Assembly (NCBI GenBank): GCA_020250125.1
Contig: JADCEL010000096.1
Location: forward strand, 1 to 55,559
Direction: 5' to 3'
DNA: 55,559 nucleotides
Source: Rhodobacter sp.
Lineage (GTDB): Bacteria; Pseudomonadota; Alphaproteobacteria; Rhodobacterales; Rhodobacteraceae
Part shown: in pieces, positions 26,265 to 35,510 of the stretch
How positions within the stretch are numbered: the stretch's first letter is position 1
How the letters are laid out: each line of letters begins with the position of its first letter
Notes under the pieces: model-generated
Seen by the model: only the letters and a program-made list of their open reading frames with translations
What the model was told of the DNA's origin: nothing
Database searches by the model: none
Program-made: the position numbers and the translations under genes

Positions 26265-26307
26265 GCGCGCGCCCCGGTCCGGCCGGGGCAGGGGGCGGCG
26301 CTTTGCG

Positions 26308-27453
26308 TCACATGCAGGCCTCGAACAGGGCGCGCGTATTCGCGCGCGTCATCGCAACCGGGTTGCCGCCGCAGGACGGGTCTTCCAGCGCCATGTCTGT
26401 CAGCTCGTCCAGCCGGGCGGATTCCACGCCCATGGCCGACAGGTTTGCCGGAATATCCAGCCGGGCGCGCAGGTCCATCACCCTGGCATGAAAGCCCGCG
26501 AAGCCGCCGTCGATCCCAAGATAGGCCGCCGCCCGTGCGATCCGCTCTTCGATGGCGGCGCGGTTGAACTCCAGCACCATCGGCATCACCACGGCATTGG
26601 TGGTGCCATGATGCGTGCCATAGACCGCGCCGATGGGGTGGCTCAGCGCATGGATCGCCCCCAGCCCCTTCTGGAAGGCGACCGCCCCCATGGCGGCCGC
26701 GCTCATCATATGGGCGCGCGCGTCCATGTCCTGCGGGTTGGCATAGACCTTTGGCAGGTTTTCCAGCACCAGCCGCATGCCTTCCAGCGCGATGCCCTGC
26801 GACATCGGGTGGTAGAAGGGGCTGGAATAGGCTTCCAGGCAATGGGCGAAGGCATCCATGCCGGTGCCTGCGGTGATGAAGCGCGGCATCCCCACGGTCA
26901 GTTCGGGGTCGCAGATGGTGACGGCGGGAAGCAGTCTGGGGTGGAAGATGATCTTCTTCCTGTGGGTCTTCGAATTGGTCAGAACCCCGGCGCGGCCCAC
27001 TTCGGACCCGGTGCCTGCCGTGGTCGGCACCGCGACGATGGGCGCAATCTTGCTGGCATCGGCGCGGGTCCACCAGTCACCCACATCCTCAAGGTCCCAG
27101 ACCGGAATGGTCTGGCCCACCATCAGCGCAATCATCTTGCCAAGGTCCAGCGCCGATCCGCCGCCAAAGCACACCACCCCGTCGTGTCCGCCCGCGCGGT
27201 AGGCCGCAAGGCCCGCCTCCATGTTGCCCTCATCCGGGTTCGGATCAACCTCCGCGAACACCGCCCGGCCCAGACCGCCGGCCTCCAGAATGTCCAGCGC
27301 CTGCGCCGTGATCGGCAGGGCGGCCAGCGCCCTGTCGGTGACCAGAAGCGGCTTTTTCAGGCCTGCGGCCTTGCAGTGATCGGCCAGTTCCGAAATGCGT
27401 CCCGCACCGAATTTCACCGGTGTCGGGTAGGACCAGTTTCCGCGCAGCTTCAT
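26308..27453 (-). CDS. Iron-containing (group III) alcohol dehydrogenase
   Basis: 381 residues with the Fe-ADH domains: an NAD-binding GGGSALDLGKMIAL and PTTAGTGSEVG, metal ligands in CDPELTVGMPRFITAGTGMDAFAHCLEAY and GLGAIHALSHPIGAVYGTHHG, and signature VVCFGGGSALD. The residues DxxxH...H of the metal site are present. It interconverts an alcohol and an aldehyde with NAD(P). Its ATG overlaps the stop of the aldehyde dehydrogenase by four bases, so the product aldehyde is probably passed to that enzyme. Confidence 0.9.
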   Translation of the reverse strand: MKLRGNWSYPTPVKFGAGRISELADHCKAAGLKKPLLVTDRALAALPITAQALDILEAGGLGRAVFAEVDPNPDEGNMEAGLAAYRAGGHDGVVCFGGGSALDLGKMIALMVGQTIPVWDLEDVGDWWTRADASKIAPIVAVPTTAGTGSEVGRAGVLTNSKTHRKKIIFHPRLLPAVTICDPELTVGMPRFITAGTGMDAFAHCLEAYSSPFYHPMSQGIALEGMRLVLENLPKVYANPQDMDARAHMMSAAAMGAVAFQKGLGAIHALSHPIGAVYGTHHGTTNAVVMPMVLEFNRAAIEERIARAAAYLGIDGGFAGFHARVMDLRARLDIPANLSAMGVESARLDELTDMALEDPSCGGNPVAMTRANTRALFEACM

Positions 27454-28838
27454 TTCGCCACCTTCCTCAGATGCCAGGATTTCGCACGGGTCACCGACAT
27501 GAACCCCAGGTGCGACAGGCTGGTGCCGCGCCCGGTGTCCTTCACGCCGGTCCAGGTCAGCGCAGGGTCCAGGTAATCGCAGCGGTTCATGAAGACGGTG
27601 CCGGTTTCCACCTCGGCCCCGATCGCCGCCGCGCGGCCGGCATCCTGCGTCCAGATCGATGCGGTCAGGCCATAGGGCGAATCGTTCATCAGCCGGATGG
27701 CGTCGGAGTCATCGCGATAGGGCATGATGCCGACGACGGGGCCAAAGCTTTCCTCGCGCATCACGCGCATGGAATGATCGACATTCACCAGGATCTGCGG
27801 TGCCAGATAGGCCCCGGCATCATCCGCCGGATGGGCCTTTGGGTCGATCAGCGCCTGTGCCCCCGCCGCAATGGCTTCTGCCGTCTGGGCGCGCACGGTG
27901 GCGGCAAAGCGGCGGTTCGCCATGGGGCCAAGGGTGGTGGCGGCATCGAAGGGGTTGCCAAGGCGAAGCTGGCCGACCCAGGCGACGGCCTTTTCAACGA
28001 AATCACCATACAGGCTGTCATGCACATAGATGCGCTCGATCCCGCAGCAGCACTGGCCCGCGTTGTACATCGCCCCGTCCATCAGCCCGTCCACCGCCAG
28101 ATCAAGATCGGCATCGGGCAGGACCAGACCGGGGTCCTTGCCACCCAGTTCCAGGCCAAGGCCGGTAAAGGTGCCTGCCGCCGCCCGTTCAATCGCCGCC
28201 CCGCCGCCGACCGAGCCGGTGAAGTTGATGAAGCCGAAGCCCCGTGCGGCAATCAGCGCCTCGGTCGTTTCATGGTCCAGCACGACGGTCTGGAACACAT
28301 CCGCCGGAACGCCCGCCGCATGGAAGGCTTCGGCCAGGCGTTCGCCCACTTTCAGCGTCTGGGTTGCATGTTTCAGCATCACGGTATTGCCGGCGATCAG
28401 TGCGGGGGCCAGCGTGTTGATCGTGGTCAGATAGGGGTAATTCCACGGGGCGATGATGAAGACCACCCCCACCGGTTCGCGGGTGATGCGCCGTTCGAAC
28501 CGGTCGCTGTGTTCGGCCACCATCGGGGCCAGGGCCGTCGCGGCGATCCCGGACATGTAATCGGTACGTTCGGCGACGCCGCCGAATTCGCCGCCGTAGC
28601 GCGTGGGGCGGCCCATCTGCCAGGCCAGTTCCCCGACCAGCACCTCCTTCATTTCCGCCAGCTTGGCCACCCCGGCCTTCACCAGCGCGATGCGGTCTTC
28701 CAGCGGGCGCGCGGCCCAGGCGGGTTGGGCGGCCTTTGCGCGGGCCACGGCGGCGCGGGCGGCATCCGGCGTCAGCGCGGGCCGTTCCAGATAGACCTGC
28801 CCGTCAACCGGCGAGATCAGTTGGATTGTCTTCGTCAT
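27450..28838 (-). CDS. NAD(P)-dependent aldehyde dehydrogenase
   Basis: 462 residues. Substrate and cofactor motifs are visible: IIAPWNYPYLTTINTLAPAL, FTGSVGGGAAI, LELGGKDPGLVLPDADL (general base Glu), NAGQCCCGIERIYVH (catalytic Cys within CCC), and ESFGPVVGIMPY. It is somewhat short, like the succinate-semialdehyde/lactaldehyde dehydrogenase group. It lies between the ligase and the alcohol dehydrogenase in one operon, so its likely substrate is a (gamma-glutamyl-)amino aldehyde. The substrate is inferred from context. Confidence 0.92.
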   Translation of the reverse strand: MTKTIQLISPVDGQVYLERPALTPDAARAAVARAKAAQPAWAARPLEDRIALVKAGVAKLAEMKEVLVGELAWQMGRPTRYGGEFGGVAERTDYMSGIAATALAPMVAEHSDRFERRITREPVGVVFIIAPWNYPYLTTINTLAPALIAGNTVMLKHATQTLKVGERLAEAFHAAGVPADVFQTVVLDHETTEALIAARGFGFINFTGSVGGGAAIERAAAGTFTGLGLELGGKDPGLVLPDADLDLAVDGLMDGAMYNAGQCCCGIERIYVHDSLYGDFVEKAVAWVGQLRLGNPFDAATTLGPMANRRFAATVRAQTAEAIAAGAQALIDPKAHPADDAGAYLAPQILVNVDHSMRVMREESFGPVVGIMPYRDDSDAIRLMNDSPYGLTASIWTQDAGRAAAIGAEVETGTVFMNRCDYLDPALTWTGVKDTGRGTSLSHLGFMSVTRAKSWHLRKVAK

Positions 28839-28884
28839 CTTTTCCCCGTCGGTTTTGCGCAGGCCGGCCCGCGCCAGTCAGGTG

Positions 28885-30264
28885 TCAGGCGCGTTCCAGC
28901 AGGCGGCTGACCTCGAAATCCGTCACCACGCGGTCCATCTCGGAAATCTCCCACTGGGCCGCATGATGGTAGTGGTCGATCACGTCCCCGCCAAAGGCCG
29001 CGCGCAGCATGGCAGAGCCGTGCATCAGTGCCGCCGCCTCGCGCAGGGTCTTGGGAATTCCGCGCACATCGCCAGCCTGATACATGTCGCCCCGCATCTC
29101 GGGTTCCAGTTCCATCTTCCTGTCGATGCCGTCAAGCCCCGCCGCCAGCAGGGCCGCCATCGCCAGGTAAGGGTTCAGATCGGCCCCGCCGATCCGGCAT
29201 TCGATGCGGACCGATTTCGTGCCTTCGCCGCAGACCCGGAAGCCTGCCGTGCGGTTGTCATTGGACCACACGGCCTTGGTGGGCGCGAACATGCCCACGC
29301 AGAAACGCTTGTAGCTGTTCACGTAAGGCGCAAGAAAGGCGGTGATCGCCTGCGCATGGGCCAGTTGCCCGGCAAGGAAATGCTTCATCGTGGCCGACAT
29401 GCCATGTGCGTCCGCCGCATCGCGGAACGCAGGGGTGCCATTCGTCCACAGCGACTGGTGCACATGCGCCGATGATCCGGCGCGGCGGTGGTCGTATTTT
29501 GCCATGAAGGTCACCGAGCGGCCCTTGGACCAGGCAATTTCCTTGACCGCCGTCTTGATGATGCTGTGGTTGTCTGCCGTATCCAGCGCGTCGGAATACC
29601 TGACGTTGACCTCTTCCTGCCCGGCCTCGGCCTCGCCCTTGGAGCATTCCACGGGGATGCCCGCGCCATAAAGTCCGTTGCGCACGGCGCGCATCACCTC
29701 TTCCTCCTTGGTGGTCTGGAACAGGTGGTAATCCTCGTTATAGGTCGAGATCGGGTGCAGGTCGCGCACCGATCCGTACTTTTGCAGGCTGTCGCGGATC
29801 GATTCGTAGGCGGTTTCGAAAATGTAGAATTCCAGCTCGGTCGCCATCACCGGCTCGAACCCCATGGCGCGGGCACGGGACACCTGGCGCTGCAGGATCG
29901 CGCGCGGGGAATGCGGCACGGCCTGATGCGTGTGATGGTCCAGAAGGTCGCACAGCACCAGCGCGGTGCCCGGCAGCCAGGGCAGGCGGCGCAGCGTGGC
30001 CAGATCGGGTTTCATGACATAATCGCCATAGCCCGCAGCCCAGCTTGTGGATTTGTAGCCTTGCACCGTGTTCATTTCCATGTCGGTGGCCAGCAGATAG
30101 TTGCAGCAGTGGGTTTCCTCGAACCCGCCGTCGATGAAGAACTGCGCGTGAAAGCGCTTGCCCATCAGGCGGCCCTGCATATCGGTCGCACCGACCAGGA
30201 CTGTGTCGATCTCGCCCCGCGCGACGGCCTCTTTCAGGGCGTCAAAAGTCATGTTGCCGGGCAT
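28885..30264 (-). CDS. Glutamine-synthetase-like gamma-glutamyl-amide ligase (PuuA/IpuC class)
   Basis: 459 residues, glutamine synthetase fold of the non-GlnA type. The beta-grasp domain (~1-110) carries GATDMQGRLMGKRFHAQFF. Catalytic-domain motifs are ELEFYIFETAYE, VECSKGEAEAGQEEVNVRYS, SAHVHQSLW (ATP/His), RTAGFRVCGEGTKSVRIECR and IGGADLNPYLAMAALLAAGL. There is no adenylylation-loop Tyr pattern (NLYDLP). This class couples glutamate to an amine (putrescine, ethanolamine, isopropylamine). First gene of the operon 30264-25005, consistent with amine degradation through a gamma-glutamyl intermediate. Confidence 0.88.
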   Translation of the reverse strand: MPGNMTFDALKEAVARGEIDTVLVGATDMQGRLMGKRFHAQFFIDGGFEETHCCNYLLATDMEMNTVQGYKSTSWAAGYGDYVMKPDLATLRRLPWLPGTALVLCDLLDHHTHQAVPHSPRAILQRQVSRARAMGFEPVMATELEFYIFETAYESIRDSLQKYGSVRDLHPISTYNEDYHLFQTTKEEEVMRAVRNGLYGAGIPVECSKGEAEAGQEEVNVRYSDALDTADNHSIIKTAVKEIAWSKGRSVTFMAKYDHRRAGSSAHVHQSLWTNGTPAFRDAADAHGMSATMKHFLAGQLAHAQAITAFLAPYVNSYKRFCVGMFAPTKAVWSNDNRTAGFRVCGEGTKSVRIECRIGGADLNPYLAMAALLAAGLDGIDRKMELEPEMRGDMYQAGDVRGIPKTLREAAALMHGSAMLRAAFGGDVIDHYHHAAQWEISEMDRVVTDFEVSRLLERA

Positions 30265-30504
30265 GTTGTGCCCCTTTCCCGTTGCTGTCTGTGCCGGGGT
30301 CTGCGCCGCCGGTCCGTTTTCTGGTCAGGGCCGGTCGGCGACCGTCCCGCTGCGTCATGAAAATCTGCGATCTGCTGTCGGTCTGTCACCCCCGGCGGGC
30401 AGCGGGCCCGCTGCCCGCAACCGTACCTGTCAACTTCCCGTCACGCTTCACCGCCGCCCGCGCCCTGTCAAGGTCGTTTCACGCTCAGGGCGGGCCGGAT
30501 CGGG

Positions 30505-31389
30505 TCAGGTCAGCGGCGGGGCCACCGGCCTGCGCCGCAGGCCCGACAGGGCATTGCCCGCAATCGCCACAAGCAGGATGCCGCCCCCCAGAAAGGTTCC
30601 GGCGCTGGCCGTTTCGCCCAGGGCAAGCCAGACCCAGACCGGTGCCAGCAGCACCTCGACCATCGACAGAAGCGTCAGTTCCGCCGCCGGCACCACCCGG
30701 CTGCCGAGCGTGTAAAGCGCCATGCCGGTGGCCAGCATTCCAGCCCCCATCGCGACCGAGATCACGATGTCCCTGGCCGGCACGGCCAGACCCTCGGCCC
30801 GGACCCCAAGGGCAATCACCGCCACCGCCATCGAGAACAGCCCGCCCAGCACGACGGCAGGCATCATGTCTTCCAGCTTGCCCCAGCGCAGCGTCAGCGT
30901 GAAGGCGGCAAAACCGAAGGCCGACAGCAGGGCGGCAAGGTTGCCCGCCGTCTCGCCCCCCGCCAGGCCGTCGCGCACCATCACGAACATGCCCACCCCT
31001 GCCACGGCGATGGCGGCCCAGGTGGCGGGCCGCACCGGTTCCCTCAGGATGATCCAGCCCAGCAGCGCCGCCATGAAGGGCGATGCGGCAAACAGGAACA
31101 CGGCATTGGCCACCGTGGTCGCCTGCAGGGCAAAGATTGCGCCGGCAAAGGCAAAGACCAGTCCAGACGCGCCCAGCACACCGGCAACACCGACGCGGCG
31201 CAACCGCTCCAGCGGACGCCCGCCCGACCGCCAGGCGATGAAGGCCAGCAGCACCGGCACCATCCCGGCCGACCGCCAGAACAGGATCGCCCAGGTTCCC
31301 GCCGTTTCGATATGGCGGACCGCAAGGCCCATGAAGGACCACAGCAACCCCGCCAGAACCACCAGCAGAACACCCCGTGCATAGGTCAT
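30505..31389 (-). CDS. EamA/DMT-family transporter
   Basis: 294 residues, ten predicted helices in two EamA repeats (LLWSFMGLAVRHIE...LREPVRPATW; GNLAALLSAFGFAAFTLTLRWG...LTLLSMVEVLLAPVWVWLALGE). The VEVLLAPVWVWLxxGE stretch is the typical end of the second repeat. Substrate unknown. It lies 240 bases upstream, in the transcription sense, of the gamma-glutamyl ligase on the same strand. It could import or export the compound degraded there, but the gap argues for its own transcript. Confidence 0.87.
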   Translation of the reverse strand: MTYARGVLLVVLAGLLWSFMGLAVRHIETAGTWAILFWRSAGMVPVLLAFIAWRSGGRPLERLRRVGVAGVLGASGLVFAFAGAIFALQATTVANAVFLFAASPFMAALLGWIILREPVRPATWAAIAVAGVGMFVMVRDGLAGGETAGNLAALLSAFGFAAFTLTLRWGKLEDMMPAVVLGGLFSMAVAVIALGVRAEGLAVPARDIVISVAMGAGMLATGMALYTLGSRVVPAAELTLLSMVEVLLAPVWVWLALGETASAGTFLGGGILLVAIAGNALSGLRRRPVAPPLT

Positions 31390-31476
31390 GGCGCACCTCG
31401 TTTTGGCGCAGTGTCCGATGGCGCGGCCGGCAGCGTCTGTTCCATTCCCGACCGTCCTGCGGGCAAAGCAAGAGTA

Positions 31477-32415
31477 TCAGTACCCGCGCCCGCGATCCAC
31501 CAGATGCAGGAACGGCTCCCCGGCCTCGCCGCGCCGGATGTTTTCCGCGATCACGCGCGATGCCGTTCCCGGCCGGGTGCTGGCCGCGATATGCGGTGTC
31601 ACGGTGACGCGGGGATGGTGCCAGAACGGGTGCGCGGGCGGCAGCGGTTCCTGGCGGAACACGTCCAGCGTGGCATGGCCGACCTGCCCCGCATCCAGCG
31701 CGGCCAGCAGGGCCGCATCATCGATCAGCGGCCCGCGTCCGGGATTGATGACAAAGGCCCCCGGTGCCAGCAGTGCCAGACGGGCCGCGTTCAGCGTATC
31801 GACCGTACCGGGCGTGCTGGGCAGCAGCAGGACCACGCCCTGTGCGTCGGTCAGGGCCGCCGTCAGCCCGTCCGGCCCCGACAGGCAGCGCAGCCCCGGC
31901 ACATCACGCGCCGTCCGGCTCCACCCCGTTACCGCAAAGCCCAGCGCGGTCAGCGCGCGCGCCACCGCCTGGCCCAACTCGCCCAGCCCCAGCACCGTGA
32001 CCGGCCGTTCGCAGGCCAGCGGCGGGGGCGGGGCATCGCCGCGCCAGTGGCCGTCCTGACCAAGGATATGCACATCCATCCCCAGGTGGTGGCGCAGCAC
32101 ATGGCCCACCACCCATTCCATCATGCTGGCCGTCATCGCCGGGTCAACCATGCGGCACAGGGGCTGGGTCAGGGTGGGATTGCCGGTGATCCTTTCCACC
32201 CCCGCCCACAGGTTAAGGACCGCCCTGGTGCGGACGAAAGGCGTGAAATCGCGGATCGTGCCGCCGGGCGAGAACAGGATGTAATCCACCGTTTCGGGGG
32301 CCGCATCCTGTGTAAGCACGGCGTCAAGCCCCGCATCCCGCAGCGCCGCCGTCAGGGCACTGCGGTAGTCATCCCACAGGGCGGGGCCTGCCGCGAAAAG
32401 GACTGTGATCGGCAT
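31477..32415 (-). CDS. ghrA: Glyoxylate/hydroxypyruvate reductase A
   Basis: 312 residues from the ATG at 32415, selected because GAGG lies upstream and the longer start at 32439 would run into rodA. The GhrA subgroup of D-2-hydroxyacid dehydrogenases is recognised by the short N-terminal domain (ILFSPGGTIRDF, LNLWAGVERI) and MVDPAMTASMMEWVVGHVLR. The NAD(P) motif is VLGLGELGQAVARAL, with catalytic Arg in INPGRGPLIDD, Glu in DVFRQEPLP and His in VTPHIAAST. It starts four bases after the rodA stop, so it is probably a passenger of the mre/rod operon. Confidence 0.9.
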   Translation of the reverse strand: MPITVLFAAGPALWDDYRSALTAALRDAGLDAVLTQDAAPETVDYILFSPGGTIRDFTPFVRTRAVLNLWAGVERITGNPTLTQPLCRMVDPAMTASMMEWVVGHVLRHHLGMDVHILGQDGHWRGDAPPPPLACERPVTVLGLGELGQAVARALTALGFAVTGWSRTARDVPGLRCLSGPDGLTAALTDAQGVVLLLPSTPGTVDTLNAARLALLAPGAFVINPGRGPLIDDAALLAALDAGQVGHATLDVFRQEPLPPAHPFWHHPRVTVTPHIAASTRPGTASRVIAENIRRGEAGEPFLHLVDRGRGY

Positions 32416-32419
32416 GGCG

Positions 32420-33559
32420 CTACCTCGGCCGGTGGACATGGGCGCTTTGAACCACGCCGAAGGCCACCATCAGCACAAGCATCACCGATCCGCCATAAGA
32501 AAGGAAGGGCAGGGGCACCCCCACCACCGGCGCCATGCCCATCACCATCGACAGGTTCACCGCCAGATAGAAGAAGAAGGTGCAGCCGATTCCGATCAGC
32601 AGCAGTTGCGAAAAGCGGTCTTTCGACTGAATGGCGGAGGCCAGGCAGAAGAAGATGATCAACCCGTACAGCAGCAGCAACGAGAAGGCCCCGATGAAGC
32701 CGAATTCTTCGGCAAGGGTGGTGAAGATGAAATCGGTGTGCTTTTCGGGCAGGAAGTTCAGCCGGCTTTGCGTGCCCTGCATGAACCCCTTGCCCGACCA
32801 GCCGCCGGACCCCAGCGCGATCTGGGCCTGAATGATGTTGTATCCCGCGCCCAGCGGATCCGTTGTCGGGTCAAGGAAGGTGTCGATGCGGCGGTACTGA
32901 TAATCATGCAGGAACTGCCAAGGCGTGCCGCGCAGCGTGAACAGCGAGGCGATCGCCCCCGCGCCAAGGGCTGCAACCGCGCCGAAATACCAAAGGCTGA
33001 CACCGGCTGCGAACATCACCGCCGCGCCGCCCATCAGCAGCAACAGCGCCGTGCCAAGGTTCGGCTGGATCAGAACCAGCGCCGTCGGAACCGCGATCAG
33101 CACCACAGGGATCAGAACCCACAGCGGACGCGAGGTTTTCCGGGTGTCGAGCCAGTCGTAATAGGCGGCCAGCATCATCACGAGGGTGATCTTCATCAGT
33201 TCGGACGGTTGCAGCCGAAGCGGCCCGATATCGATCCAGCGCTGCGCGCCCATGCCGACTTCGCCGAAGAATTCCACCGCCAGCAGCAGCAGAACCGAAA
33301 CGCCATAGGCCACGCCCGCCATGTTGCGGATGAACCAGATCGGCACCATGGCAATGGCGAACATCAACACCAGACCTGCCGCAAACCGCTTCATCTGCGG
33401 TTCCGCCCAGGGCTGAAGACTGCCCCCGGCCACGGAATACAGCATCAGAAAGCCCATCGAGGCGACCGCGACCAAAAGCAGGACCAGACCCCAGTTAAGG
33501 TACAGGATCTTGCGGATGCCGCCGGGGACCGTCTTGATCTGATATTCAAGGAAACTCAT
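32420..33559 (-). CDS. rodA: Rod-shape peptidoglycan glycosyltransferase RodA
   Basis: 379 residues, SEDS family with ten membrane segments. Landmarks are LQPSELMKITLVMMLA, LVLIQPNLGTALLLLMGG, the long periplasmic loop, the catalytic Asp region WSGKGFMQGTQSRLNFLPEKHTDFIF, and the closing GVPLPFLSYGGSVMLVLM. RodA polymerises glycan strands for side-wall elongation together with PBP2, encoded next upstream (7-base gap). Part of the mreB-mreC-mreD-mrdA-rodA cluster, all minus strand. Confidence 0.95.
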   Translation of the reverse strand: MSFLEYQIKTVPGGIRKILYLNWGLVLLLVAVASMGFLMLYSVAGGSLQPWAEPQMKRFAAGLVLMFAIAMVPIWFIRNMAGVAYGVSVLLLLAVEFFGEVGMGAQRWIDIGPLRLQPSELMKITLVMMLAAYYDWLDTRKTSRPLWVLIPVVLIAVPTALVLIQPNLGTALLLLMGGAAVMFAAGVSLWYFGAVAALGAGAIASLFTLRGTPWQFLHDYQYRRIDTFLDPTTDPLGAGYNIIQAQIALGSGGWSGKGFMQGTQSRLNFLPEKHTDFIFTTLAEEFGFIGAFSLLLLYGLIIFFCLASAIQSKDRFSQLLLIGIGCTFFFYLAVNLSMVMGMAPVVGVPLPFLSYGGSVMLVLMVAFGVVQSAHVHRPR

Positions 33560-33566
33560 GACGTTT

Positions 33567-35510
33567 TCAGGCCCGGCTGCTTTCCGCGGCGGCGGGTTCC
33601 GGCTTGCGCAGCTTCATGTTCTTCTGCTGGGTTTCGATCGTGGTGCGCTGGTTGGCCGGATAGGCGCTGAGCGGCGGAAGGCCGTCGCTCAGCGCGCGCA
33701 GGATCGCGTCCCGCGCAATCGGGGCGGCCACGGCCGACCCGCCCCCGCCATGCTCCACCACCACCGACACCGCATAGCGCGGGGCGGTTGCGGGGGCATA
33801 GCCCACGAACAGGGCGTGGTCGCGCCGGTTCCAGGGCAATTGTTCGTTCTTGATCACACCGCTGGCCCGTTCGGAGGCGCTGATGTTGCGCACCTGGCTG
33901 GTTCCGGTCTTGCCCGCGAACAGCATCGCCTCATCCGCAATGCGCGACGCCCAGGCGGTGCCGCCCTGGGCGTTCATCACGGCGACCATGGCCTCCTGGA
34001 CGGCGCGCAGGTGCCGGGGGGCGATGCCCAGCGGCGGGATGGTGCCCACCGGCACCTCCCTGTCCCCGATGGCCCGCACCAGGCGGGGTGACACGGCAGT
34101 GCCGCTGGCGATCCGCGCGGTCATCACCGCAAGTTGCAGCGGCGAGGTCAGAACATAGCCCTGCCCGATCGAGGCGTTGATCGTGTCGCCGATGCGCCAT
34201 TCGGCCTTGTGGCGGTCGCGCTTCCACGCCTTGTCGGGCATGACCCCTTCGCTGATGGCGGACATCGGCAGGTCGTGGCGCACACCGAGGCCCAGCCTGC
34301 GCCCCATTTCGGCGATCCTGTCGATGCCTGCGCGCTGGGCGATGTCGTAAAAGTAAACGTCGCAACTGCCCTTCAATGCCGCTTCCAGGGCAACCGTGCC
34401 ATGCCCGCCATGTTTCCAGCAGTGGAACCTGCGCCCGCCGAATTCCAGGAAGCCGGGGCAATGGACCGTGGTCTGTTCCGTGATCGCCCCCGCCTCCAGC
34501 GCGGCAAGGGCGGTGACCATCTTGAAGGTCGATCCCGGCGGATAGGCCCCCTGCACCGATTTGTTCGCCAGCGGGCGGTGATCATTCCCGATCAGCGCGC
34601 TGTAATCGGTCTGCGAAATGCCGCGCACGAACAGGTTCGGGTCGAACGACGGGGCAGAGGCAACGGCGATCAGATCGCCATTGGCCACATCCATCACCAC
34701 GGCGGCCGCGCTTTCTTCCCCCAGCCGGGCCTGCACGAAATTCTGCACATCAGCATCGATCGTCAGCCGGATGTCGGCCCCGGCAACGCCGTCCTGCCGG
34801 TCCAGTTCGCGCATGACGCGGCCCACCGAATTCACCTCGATCCTTTTGGTTCCCGAGCGGCCGCGCAGATCAGCCTCCATCCAGCGTTCGACCCCGATCT
34901 TTCCGATCTGGAATTTCGGGATCTGCAACAGCGGATCGGGGTCTTCCAGTTCGGCCAGATCGGCGTCACTGACCGGGCCGACATAGCCCACGACATGGGC
35001 GAAATCACCGACAAGGGGATAGCGGCGGCTGAGGCCGACCTCGGGGTTCACCCCGGGCAGGGCGGGCGCGTTCACCGCAACCGCCGCCAGGTCATCCCAG
35101 CGCAGCCAGTCTGCGACCACGATGGGAACAAAGGCGCTGCGCCGGTCCATTTCCTTGCGGGTACGGTCCAGCATCTCGGCGGTCAGCGGGATCACTTCGG
35201 CCAGCTTGGCCAGCACGGTTTCCACATCGCCCGTCTCTTCGCGCGTGATCACAACGCGGTAATTCTGCTCGTTGCCGGCTATCAGCCGGCCGCGGCGGTC
35301 AAGGATCAGGCCGCGTGTCGGCGGGATCAGCCGGATGTTGATGCGGTTTTCTTCGGCCAGAAGCCGGTATCTTTCGGCCTCTTCCACCTGCATGTAGCGC
35401 ATCCTTGCGCCCAGCACGGCGATGAAGGCCACCTGCGCCCCGCCCAGAAACAGCGCCCGGCGCGTGACCTTGCGCGCGTTGGCTTCGGTATCCCGTGCGG
35501 TCCGTCTCAC
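33567..35510 (-). CDS. mrdA: Penicillin-binding protein 2 (MrdA)
   Basis: 647 residues from a GTG at 35510 that overlaps the mreD stop (GTGA) and has GGGAGG five bases upstream; longer in-frame starts would lie inside mreD. One N-terminal membrane anchor (ALFLGGAQVAFIAVLGARM) is followed by the pedestal domain with PTRGLILDRRG. The transpeptidase domain has the catalytic YPPGSTFKMV (SxxK), SCD in LKGSCDVYFYD (SxN variant usual in PBP2) and KTGT in FAGKTGTSQV. It cross-links peptidoglycan during elongation with RodA. Confidence 0.94.
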   Translation of the reverse strand: MRRTARDTEANARKVTRRALFLGGAQVAFIAVLGARMRYMQVEEAERYRLLAEENRINIRLIPPTRGLILDRRGRLIAGNEQNYRVVITREETGDVETVLAKLAEVIPLTAEMLDRTRKEMDRRSAFVPIVVADWLRWDDLAAVAVNAPALPGVNPEVGLSRRYPLVGDFAHVVGYVGPVSDADLAELEDPDPLLQIPKFQIGKIGVERWMEADLRGRSGTKRIEVNSVGRVMRELDRQDGVAGADIRLTIDADVQNFVQARLGEESAAAVVMDVANGDLIAVASAPSFDPNLFVRGISQTDYSALIGNDHRPLANKSVQGAYPPGSTFKMVTALAALEAGAITEQTTVHCPGFLEFGGRRFHCWKHGGHGTVALEAALKGSCDVYFYDIAQRAGIDRIAEMGRRLGLGVRHDLPMSAISEGVMPDKAWKRDRHKAEWRIGDTINASIGQGYVLTSPLQLAVMTARIASGTAVSPRLVRAIGDREVPVGTIPPLGIAPRHLRAVQEAMVAVMNAQGGTAWASRIADEAMLFAGKTGTSQVRNISASERASGVIKNEQLPWNRRDHALFVGYAPATAPRYAVSVVVEHGGGGSAVAAPIARDAILRALSDGLPPLSAYPANQRTTIETQQKNMKLRKPEPAAAESSRA

